Source: Actinobacteria bacterium UBA5976 | Lineage (GTDB): Bacteria; Actinomycetota; Actinomycetes; S36-B12; UBA5976 | NCBI GenBank assembly: GCA_002430405.1 | Contig: DJBM01000126.1 | Span: forward strand, 1,876 to 7,456 | Length of the DNA stretch: 5,581 bases | Direction: 5' to 3' | In this document: in pieces, positions 1 through 5,365 of the stretch | Layout of the letters: each line of letters starts with the position of its first letter | Position numbering within the stretch: position 1 is the stretch's first letter | Position numbers and translations under genes: made by a program | Notes under the pieces: model-generated | Databases searched by the model: none | What the model was told of the DNA's origin: nothing | What the model saw: only the letters and a program-made list of their open reading frames with translations

Positions 1-16
1 TGCTTACCGCAGGTAA

Positions 17-307
17 TTACTCCCGTAATTCCCAGTGCGTCACTTCTGGCGGGTTAGCAAAAAATGGTCCGATTAAGCCACGCCATTGCGTGAACAATTC
101 GGATTCTCGGAATCCAACCATGTGGTCTTCCACAGTGTCCCAGCCAATTGCAATCAAATAAGTTGATGGCTGTTCAACACCTCGGTGTACGTGAATTACT
201 TGAAAGCCTTTGGCTTGGGCTACAACAGCTTTTGCCTGCTCCATTGCGCTCTCGAATTCAAGTTCTTTGCCGGGAACAATTTCCATGAATGCGGTTTCCA
301 TAATCAT
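17..307 (-). CDS. Small ABM-fold (antibiotic biosynthesis monooxygenase-like) protein
   Basis: The 96-residue product resembles the dimeric alpha/beta-barrel ABM superfamily (PF03992 type), whose members include quinone-type monooxygenases, haem-degrading enzymes and many proteins of unknown role. Visible features are a first strand METAFMEIVPG (3-13), a helix with EFESAMEQAKAVVAQAKGF (17-35), a strand with STYLIAIGW (48-56), then EDHMVGFRES (60-69), W75 and PFF (81-83). Length is typical for a single domain. The start is ATG at 307, ten bases after the ABC-F stop; a second ATG two codons later (301) is possible. A longer frame starting at 427 lies inside the ABC-F gene and its extra 40 residues do not look like the family. 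The purine-rich AAAAGG (321-326) just before the ABC-F stop is a poorly spaced ribosome site. No substrate can be inferred. Confidence 0.85.
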   Translation of the reverse strand: MIMETAFMEIVPGKELEFESAMEQAKAVVAQAKGFQVIHVHRGVEQPSTYLIAIGWDTVEDHMVGFRESELFTQWRGLIGPFFANPPEVTHWELRE

Positions 308-317
308 GGTTTTCAGA

Positions 318-1991
318 TTACCTTTTAGCCCGCTTCTCATCCCACACTGGCTCATCAGATTCGCGAACCGTAGAGTCTCCGCCAAAAACAATAAAGCGGT
401 CCATTGTTCGCGAGAACCAGCGATCATGGGTTACGGCAAGAACCGTTCCTTCAAAGGCATCCAGCGCACGTTCCAGCGCTTCGGCGGACTCAAGGTCTAA
501 ATTGTCGGTTGGCTCATCCAGCAATAACAAAGTTGCACCTGATAACTCAAGCAACAAGATCTGGAATCTGGCTTGCTGACCACCGGAAAGTGATTCAAAT
601 TTTTGCTCGCTTGCTCCCGCTAGGCCATAGCGATCAAGCGCCCGAGCTGACTGCTCTTGTTGCATACCATTTCGATGTTCATCGCCGCGATGCAAAATTT
701 CAATTAACGTACGTCCAACTAATTCTGGATGATGATGTGTTTGAGCAAACCAACCTGGCCGGATCCGCGCACCAAGTTTTGCTTTTCCTTCGTGAGTCAC
801 CGGGTCAATAGTTACATCGCTGATTGGTAAATGCTCGAGTTCGGGATCTGTACCCCCGGCTGCCAGTAAGCGCAAAAAGTGGCTTTTGCCTGAACCGTTA
901 GCACCGAGAACACCAATGCGTTCCCCAAACCAAATTTCTAAATCAAATGGCGAAACTAATCCAGTAAGGGATAGTTTTTCACAAACGACTGCGCGTTTAC
1001 CGGTGCGTCCGCCCTTAAGTCGCATCTTTACATTTTGTTCAATTGGAATCTCTTGTGGTGGACCGATTTCTTCAAACTTACGAAGTCGAGTTTGGGCCGC
1101 TTGATAACGAGAAGCCAGACCATCGTTGAACTTAGCTTTAACTTTTAGCATCTGCACTAGATCTTTAATCTTTTGATGTTCTTCATCCCAGCGCCTACGA
1201 AGTTCTTCCAAGCGAGCAAAGCGATCTTTGCGAGCTTGACCATGAGTTGCAAATCCGCCGCCATGAATCCAAACCGAATTACCAGCATGACCTAATTCCA
1301 AAGTAACAATTTGTTTAGCCGTGTTAGCCAATAATTCTCGATCATGGCTGACATAGAGCACTGTCTTCTTAGTTTGATTTAACTGATCCTCTAACCACTT
1401 TTTTCCCGGAACATCTAGATAGTTATCTGGTTCATCAAGTAGCAAAACTTCTTCGGGACCGCGCAGTAATGCTTCCAGAACTAAACGCTTTTGCTCGCCA
1501 CCTGAAAGACTTCCCGCAGATCGATACTGCGCTTGATCAAATGGGAGCTGAATCGCTGCCATGGTGCAAACATCCCAAAGCACTTCAATTTCATAACCGC
1601 CAACATCAGCCCAGTCTGCAATTGCTTGTGCGTAGGCCATTTGATTTTTTTCGCTGGAATCTTCGATCATGGCCAGTTCAGTTGCGCTGATTTTCGAAGC
1701 AGCATCAGCAATTGGTTGTGGTGCAACAGTGAGCAGTAGGTCTCGAACCGTGCCATCAGTCATGTGACCAACGAACTGTCGCATAACGCCGAGTCCACCA
1801 GTTCGCGCAATACTTCCTTCTTGCACAGGCTCATCCCCTGCAATCATTCGCATCAAAGTAGATTTTCCAGCGCCATTTGCCCCAATCAACGCAGTGATCG
1901 CGCCTTCGCCGACTCGAAATGAGACATCAAGTAACAGAATGCGGCCATCTGGCAACGAGAAAGTTATGTGCTGGATATCAAGGTGACCCAT
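318..1991 (-). CDS. ABC-F family ATPase, likely ribosome-associated
   Basis: ABC-F proteins have two ATPase domains and no membrane segment; characterised members bind the ribosomal E site and act in translation or antibiotic protection. The 557-residue product has Walker A GANGAGKST (37-45), signature LSGGEQKR (162-169), Walker B LLLDEPDNYLD and switch SHDR (215-218). An arginine- and lysine-rich linker spans about 250-330. The second domain has GANGSGKSH (363-371), LSGGQQAR (468-475), LLLDEPTDNLD and THDR (521-524). The first Walker B reads DEPDNYLD, not the common DEPTNHLD. An uncharacterised actinobacterial family with the same start (MGHL) and linker is known to me from memory. The start was placed at the MGHLDIQ methionine, overlapping truA by 14 bases, because an in-frame upstream ATG at 2060 adds 23 residues unlike the family. 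Whether it is a resistance or housekeeping factor cannot be told. Confidence 0.93.
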   Translation of the reverse strand: MGHLDIQHITFSLPDGRILLLDVSFRVGEGAITALIGANGAGKSTLMRMIAGDEPVQEGSIARTGGLGVMRQFVGHMTDGTVRDLLLTVAPQPIADAASKISATELAMIEDSSEKNQMAYAQAIADWADVGGYEIEVLWDVCTMAAIQLPFDQAQYRSAGSLSGGEQKRLVLEALLRGPEEVLLLDEPDNYLDVPGKKWLEDQLNQTKKTVLYVSHDRELLANTAKQIVTLELGHAGNSVWIHGGGFATHGQARKDRFARLEELRRRWDEEHQKIKDLVQMLKVKAKFNDGLASRYQAAQTRLRKFEEIGPPQEIPIEQNVKMRLKGGRTGKRAVVCEKLSLTGLVSPFDLEIWFGERIGVLGANGSGKSHFLRLLAAGGTDPELEHLPISDVTIDPVTHEGKAKLGARIRPGWFAQTHHHPELVGRTLIEILHRGDEHRNGMQQEQSARALDRYGLAGASEQKFESLSGGQQARFQILLLELSGATLLLLDEPTDNLDLESAEALERALDAFEGTVLAVTHDRWFSRTMDRFIVFGGDSTVRESDEPVWDEKRAKR

Positions 1992-2832
1992 CAGCGTCCC
2001 TAGCTTGCAACGATTTAGTGATTCGCTTTGCATAGTCGCTGGGATCTGGATACTGCACATCGATAAAAGTTAGACCTAGTGCAGGTGCAGCAAAAACATG
2101 TGCCTCGCGTTCCCGGCCAGCTAAATATCTCTGCAGCCAGGCTTTGTCATACTTACCTTCGCCTACTGCAAGGACTGCGCCAATTAAGCCGCGAACCATG
2201 GAATAGCAAAAAGCATCGGCTTGAAGTTGGGCCTTAATCAAGCCATCTTGATCAACACTCCAGTCAAAGCACATCAGAGTTCGAACGGTAGTTGCGCCTT
2301 CTCGCTTGCGACAAAATGCTGCGAAGTCGTGCAGTCCAACTAGAACTTGGCTGGCATCATGCATTGCAGGTACATCAAGTGGGAGATAACTGTGATGTGC
2401 GCGATCTCGCAACAGTGGATTGCGAATTCCTTGGTATAACAAATATTCATAGCGCCGAGATAGCGCAGCAAACCGCGCATCAAAATCTGGGGCAGTGACT
2501 TCCATTTCCCTAATTGAAATATCTTCCGGCAAGATCGCATTTATTCTGTAAGCCAAGTCGCCCATGTCGATTACGGATTCAGCCGGCATATCAAAGTGAA
2601 TAACCTGACCAATTGCATGCACGCCAGCATCAGTACGACCAGCACACTGGACAACGACTCGATCAAGCCTAAGAAAAACTGCTAGAGCATTTTCTAATTC
2701 ACCTTGAATAGTTCGCCGATCTGGTTGCATACCCCAGCCCGAGAAATCTTTCCCGTCATAAGCAACTTGGCCGCGAATGCGAATGAGCCCCTGCGCTGCG
2801 ACTGCAACGAGGGGCTCATTCGATAACACCAT
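1978..2832 (-). CDS. truA: tRNA pseudouridine(38-40) synthase TruA
   Basis: TruA converts uridines 38-40 of the tRNA anticodon arm to pseudouridine. The 284-residue product shows VAYDGKDFSGWGMQP (23-37), RRTIQGELENAL (39-50), the catalytic motif GRTDAGVHA (65-73) with the nucleophile D68, RRYEYLLY (126-133) and FCYSMVRGLIGAVLAVGEGK (208-227). The first 22 or so residues precede the conserved core and are not family-like. No ATG, GTG or TTG occurs between codon 3 and the core, so the start must be this ATG, the GTG after it, or a rarer codon. No Shine-Dalgarno is visible; the ATG is four bases after the rplQ stop, suggesting translational coupling. A perfect 13-bp inverted repeat occupies codons 4-18. 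The 3' end overlaps the ABC-F gene by 14 bases. Confidence 0.97.
   Translation of the reverse strand: MVLSNEPLVAVAAQGLIRIRGQVAYDGKDFSGWGMQPDRRTIQGELENALAVFLRLDRVVVQCAGRTDAGVHAIGQVIHFDMPAESVIDMGDLAYRINAILPEDISIREMEVTAPDFDARFAALSRRYEYLLYQGIRNPLLRDRAHHSYLPLDVPAMHDASQVLVGLHDFAAFCRKREGATTVRTLMCFDWSVDQDGLIKAQLQADAFCYSMVRGLIGAVLAVGEGKYDKAWLQRYLAGREREAHVFAAPALGLTFIDVQYPDPSDYAKRITKSLQARDADGSP
1997..2001 (-). promoter_or_regulatory. Ribosome binding site supporting the internal start of the ABC-F gene
   Basis: On the minus strand this reads AGGGA, five bases before the ATG at 1989-1991 and inside the last codons of truA. It is a modest match but favours the MGHLDIQ start over the in-frame ATG ending at 2060, and fits coupling to truA translation. 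Confidence 0.5.
2780..2822 (-). repeat. Perfect 13-bp inverted repeat (stem-loop) at the start of truA
   Basis: The plus-strand arms CGAATGAGCCCCT (2780-2792) and AGGGGCTCATTCG (2810-2822) are exact reverse complements separated by 17 bases. The loop can form a small inner hairpin (TGC/GCA around GACT, with two more pairs beyond a mismatch). In the transcript the stem begins eight bases after the truA start codon. No U-run follows, so a classical terminator is unlikely. It could attenuate the ribosomal operon ahead of truA, limit truA initiation, or bind a regulator. The repeat is seen directly; the function is inference. Confidence 0.75.
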
Positions 2833-2836
2833 TTAG

Positions 2837-3502
2837 TTACGCTTCGTCAGTCACTTCAGCTTCGATCGCTTCAACCTCTGCAACTGCTGCAATTTCCTCG
2901 GCAGTATTTACTGATTCCGATTCAACGTCTGTGACGGAATCGGCAGCTTCGATTGCTGCAACTTCCTCAACTGCAGCAATCTCTTCGGCAGATTCAATCT
3001 CACTTGACTGCGCTTCTTCGGATTCTGGTTCAACAACTGCTGCTTTTGCAGCTACGGCAGTTGCTACAGCGGCAGTTGCGGCAGTTGCCATTTCAGCTTC
3101 CTTGGCAGCACGACGCGCCACACCTTCAGCAGCGCGAGCGGCGTCAAGTTCTTCGACAAGTTCAATAACTGCCATTGGGGCGTTATCTCCCTTGCGCGGA
3201 CCAATCTTTACGATGCGGGTGTAACCACCTTCACGATTTTGAAAGCGTGGACCAATCTCTGCAAAAAGAGTGTGTACAACATCCTTATTGCGGATAACAG
3301 TTAGCACTCGACGACGAGCATGAAGATCGCCCTTCTTCGAGATTGTGATCAATCGCTCAGCAACTGGGCGCAACCGGCGGGCACGCGCTTCAGTCGTTGT
3401 GATGCGACCATGCTCGAACAACGCAGTTGCGAGGTTAGCCAGAATTAGGCGTTCGTGAGCTGGACTTCCGCCCATTCGCTTACCCTTGGATGGCTGTGGC
3501 AT
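2837..3502 (-). CDS. rplQ: 50S ribosomal protein L17 with long Ala/Glu-rich C-terminal extension
   Basis: L17 is a large-subunit protein near the polypeptide exit tunnel. The conserved core is residues 1-120: MPQPSKGKRMGG at the start, HERLILANLATALFEHGRI, ARRLRPVAERLIT, then GGYTRIVKIGPRKGDNAPMA (92-111) and IELVEELD. E. coli L17 is about 127 residues and actinobacterial ones about 170-180; this one is 221. Residues 121-156 form an alanine-rich, partly basic, probably helical stretch. Residues 157-221 are strongly acidic and contain a 16-residue unit (AEEIAAVEEVAAIEAA) repeated 29 residues later. The ATG has AGGAG (3509-3513) six bases upstream. The gene lies 39 bases after rpoA and only four bases before truA. 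The extension has no domain I recognise and is probably flexible or helical on the ribosome surface. Confidence 0.97.
   Translation of the reverse strand: MPQPSKGKRMGGSPAHERLILANLATALFEHGRITTTEARARRLRPVAERLITISKKGDLHARRRVLTVIRNKDVVHTLFAEIGPRFQNREGGYTRIVKIGPRKGDNAPMAVIELVEELDAARAAEGVARRAAKEAEMATAATAAVATAVAAKAAVVEPESEEAQSSEIESAEEIAAVEEVAAIEAADSVTDVESESVNTAEEIAAVAEVEAIEAEVTDEA
2855..2989 (-). repeat. Degenerate duplication of 87-base period in the L17 tail
   Basis: Two 48-base units, 2942-2989 and 2855-2902, match at 38 of 48 positions by hand count. They encode AEEIAAVEEVAAIEAA and AEEIAAVAEVEAIEAE, which agree at 13 of 16 residues. The spacer between them shows weaker similarity to the residues before the first unit (Ser/Ser, Ile/Val, Ser/Thr matches at the same offset), and VTD recurs after each copy. 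This suggests an old in-frame duplication of about 29 codons that has since diverged. Confidence 0.7.
3055..3088 (-). repeat. Short repeats of a 10-mer in the L17 extension coding region
   Basis: The plus-strand 10-mer CGGCAGTTGC occurs three times, at 3055-3064, 3070-3079 and 3079-3088, the last two sharing one base. It encodes the Ala/Thr/Val-rich stretch around residues 139-150 of L17. Such low-complexity DNA is prone to slippage, which may explain how the extension grew. Confidence 0.7.
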
Positions 3503-3528
3503 GTTTCTCTCCTGTCAATTAGTTGCTG

Positions 3529-3557
3529 GGATGAGTGCTCGTTAGAGCTGCTCATCC
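3529..3557 (-). other. Nested stem-loop carrying the rpoA stop codon in its tetraloop
   Basis: On the minus strand the arms GGATGAG (3551-3557) and CTCATCC (3529-3535) are perfectly complementary. Inside them GCTC (3545-3548) pairs with GAGC (3537-3540) around the loop TAAC, whose TAA is the rpoA stop codon. The two stems are separated by two unpaired bases on one side and one on the other, giving 11 pairs in all. No T-run follows, so it is not a classical intrinsic terminator. The stem ends 15 bases before the rplQ Shine-Dalgarno AGGAG (3509-3513). It could modulate rpoA-rplQ coupling, act as a processing or stability element, or be chance. The pairing is seen; the role is inference. Confidence 0.5.
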
Positions 3558-4654
3558 TCAGCGAAACTCTGGTCGTCATCTGCTGCTGCATCATCAGCTG
3601 CTGCTGGTGCTTCGGACTGGAAAGTTGCATAAGAACCTGCTGGTACGAATGCTTCTTCATCGTCTTCGTTGTAATCATCATCAAATGCTGAGGCATACTG
3701 ACTTGGATCAAATCCTGGCGGTGAATCCTTAAGTGCGATTCCCATCGAGATCAACTTGTCCTTAACTTCGTCAATCGACTTCGCGCCAAAGTTGCGGATG
3801 TCCATCAAGTCAGCCTCGGAGCGAGTGATTAGTTCTCCAACAGTGTGGATACCTTCACGCTTTAGGCAGTTGTAAGAACGAACAGTTAAGTCAAGTGCTT
3901 CAACTGGCATGCTTAGTTGCTCGGCTGCGAACTGGTCTGTTACTGATGGTCCAATTTCGATACCTTCAGCTTCAACGTTAAGTTCCCGCGCAAGACCAAA
4001 GAGTTCAACAAGTGTTGCTCCGGCAGATGCGATTGCATCGCGCGGCACAATTGAGCCCTTAGTTTCCACATCTATTACAAGTGAGTCGAAGTCAGTGCGC
4101 TGTTCAACGCGAGTTGCTTCCACCTTGTAAGTGACCTTAAGCACTGGTGAGTAAATTGAGTCAATTGGAATTCGGCCAATTTCGCCGCCACTGGCCTTGT
4201 TGTTCGCTGCCGAGATATAACCGCGACCTTGTTCAACAACGATTTCCATGTCTAACTTGCCCTTGCCGTTAAGGGTAGCTAGGAATAATTCTGGATTGAA
4301 GATTTCAACGCCAGCTGGCGGCGCAATGTCAGCAGCTGTTACTGGGCCTGGGCCCTGCTTGCGTAAGTACATAGTTACTGGTTCATCAAACTGCGAAGAC
4401 ACAACCAAGTTCTTAAGGTTCAGGATGACTTCAGTGATGTCTTCCTTAACGCCTTCGATGGTAGTGAATTCGTGCAGGATGCCTTCAAGCTTGATGCTTG
4501 TGATTGCAGCACCTGGAATAGATGACAGCAGGGTGCGGCGTAGTGAGTTACCTAGTGTGTAACCAAAACCTGGCTCGAGCGGTGCAAGCACAAAGCGCGA
4601 GCGAGTTTCGGATAGTACTTCTTCTTTTAGTTCTGGGCGGACTGAGATCAGCAC
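3542..4654 (-). CDS. rpoA: DNA-directed RNA polymerase alpha subunit with extended acidic C-terminal tail
   Basis: Alpha dimerises through its N-terminal domain to nucleate RNA polymerase, and its C-terminal domain contacts UP-element DNA and activators. The 370-residue product has an N-terminal domain at about 1-230 (GYTLGNSLRRTLLSSIPGAA at 31-50, IPIDSIYSPV at 162-171), a short linker, and a C-terminal domain at about 248-312. In VRSYNCLKREGIH, R259 and N262 line up with E. coli R265 and N268, the DNA-binding residues. After PPGFDP comes a tail (314-370) with 18 Asp/Glu and no Lys/Arg, ending EDEQL. The M. tuberculosis protein (347 residues) ends similarly, so this looks like an enlargement of an actinobacterial tail. 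The start is GTG, chosen because the protein then begins MLISVRPEL as in relatives and AAAGGA lies seven bases upstream. rplQ follows after 39 bases. Confidence 0.98.
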   Translation of the reverse strand: MLISVRPELKEEVLSETRSRFVLAPLEPGFGYTLGNSLRRTLLSSIPGAAITSIKLEGILHEFTTIEGVKEDITEVILNLKNLVVSSQFDEPVTMYLRKQGPGPVTAADIAPPAGVEIFNPELFLATLNGKGKLDMEIVVEQGRGYISAANNKASGGEIGRIPIDSIYSPVLKVTYKVEATRVEQRTDFDSLVIDVETKGSIVPRDAIASAGATLVELFGLARELNVEAEGIEIGPSVTDQFAAEQLSMPVEALDLTVRSYNCLKREGIHTVGELITRSEADLMDIRNFGAKSIDEVKDKLISMGIALKDSPPGFDPSQYASAFDDDYNEDDEEAFVPAGSYATFQSEAPAAADDAAADDDQSFAEDEQL

Positions 4655-4661
4655 AGTTATT

Positions 4662-4667
4662 TCCTTT
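4662..4667 (-). promoter_or_regulatory. Ribosome binding site fixing the GTG start of rpoA
   Basis: Read on the minus strand this is AAAGGA, seven bases before the GTG at 4652-4654. There is no upstream ATG in the right place, and the GTG start reproduces the conserved alpha N-terminus, so this site supports a non-ATG start. The remaining 58-base rpsD-rpoA gap holds no clear promoter or terminator. Confidence 0.75.
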
Positions 4668-4712
4668 CGGCGACAGCCACAATTTGAAGTCGCACTTTTA
4701 TGGGGATGTTAA

Positions 4713-5339
4713 TTACTTGGAGTAAAGTTCAACGATCAACTGTTCCTGAACCTGAGTGTCAATGACCTCACGTGCAGGAAGGGAATGGACCAGGATACGC
4801 ATGCCAGCTGGGATAACTTCTAGCCAGGCAGGTACGGTGCGTTCGCCAATTTCCGCATAAGCGACCTGGAATGGGGTCATCTCAAGGGAAGATTTGCGAA
4901 CTTCAATAACATCATTTGGGCTAACGCGAAACGAAGGAATGTCTACCTTCTGGCCGTTAACAACGATGTGTCCGTGACGAACAAGCTGGCGTCCCATGTC
5001 GCGACTCTTTGCAAAGCCGGCGCGGAAGACAACATTGTCCAAACGGGATTCCAGAATACGAAGCAGGTTTTCACCAGTCTTGCCGTGCTTACGGCTAGCT
5101 TCTTCGTAGTAACCACGGAACTGCTTTTCTAGCACACCGTAAATACGAGCAGTTTTCTGCTTCTCACGCATCTGTAATAAGTATTCAGATTCCTTCGCAC
5201 GACCGCGACCATGCTGGCCTGGCGGGTAAGGACGAGATTCCATTGGGCACTTTGGTGAATCACACTTTGAACCCTTGAGGAATAATTTTGTTTTTTCACG
5301 ACGGCAACGCTTGCAATCGGGACCGGTATAACGAGCCAT
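4713..5339 (-). CDS. rpsD: 30S ribosomal protein S4, zinc-ribbon (four-cysteine) form
   Basis: S4 is a primary 16S rRNA-binding protein that starts assembly of the 30S 5' domain. The 208-residue product has the usual length. It begins MARYTGP and contains RPYPPGQHGRGR (36-47), an S4 RNA-binding domain at about 98-158 (ESRLDNVV, RQLVRHGHIVVNG), and ends EQLIVELYSK. Cysteines 9, 12, 26 and 31 form a C-X2-C-X13-C-X4-C zinc site, the same spacing I recall in Thermus thermophilus S4. The Mycobacterium and Streptomyces S4 proteins I recall lack these cysteines, so this lineage keeps the zinc-binding form. The ATG is preceded by AGGAG (5349-5353) nine bases upstream. rpsK lies 26 bases before it and rpoA 58 bases after it. 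E. coli S4 represses its own operon by binding mRNA; whether that occurs here is unknown. Confidence 0.98.
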   Translation of the reverse strand: MARYTGPDCKRCRREKTKLFLKGSKCDSPKCPMESRPYPPGQHGRGRAKESEYLLQMREKQKTARIYGVLEKQFRGYYEEASRKHGKTGENLLRILESRLDNVVFRAGFAKSRDMGRQLVRHGHIVVNGQKVDIPSFRVSPNDVIEVRKSSLEMTPFQVAYAEIGERTVPAWLEVIPAGMRILVHSLPAREVIDTQVQEQLIVELYSK

Positions 5340-5365
5340 GAGTTTTGTCTCCTAATTTCTTCGTA

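Noticed and set aside
4..30. Small hairpins at the 3' end of the ABM gene (TTACC/GGTAA and AATTAC/GTAATT)
   Set aside because: Stems of only five and six AT-rich pairs that overlap each other, and the window ends before any T-run could be seen; not enough to call a terminator.
308..427. N-terminal extension of the ABM gene starting from the ATG at 427
   Set aside because: It lies wholly inside the ABC-F coding region in another frame, and its residues do not fit the ABM fold; the ATG at 307 is better.
1992..2060. Upstream ATG for the ABC-F gene adding 23 residues
   Set aside because: It would deepen the overlap with truA to 83 bases, and the added residues are not family-like; MGHLDIQ matches the remembered relatives.
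2931..3224. Open plus-strand frame encoding a Ser/Ala-rich peptide opposite the L17 tail
   Set aside because: It is the antisense shadow of the repetitive Ala/Glu codons of rplQ; low complexity, no ribosome site, no family resemblance.
3455..3732. Plus-strand and alternate-frame peptides over the rpoA-rplQ junction
   Set aside because: Shadows of rpoA and rplQ, with biased composition (Cys/Trp/Leu or Gln/Met runs) expected from reading acidic codons out of frame.
4655..4712. Possible promoter in the rpsD-rpoA gap
   Set aside because: No convincing -35/-10 pair at normal spacing; only a four-pair AAGT/ACTT hairpin and the rpoA ribosome site are visible.
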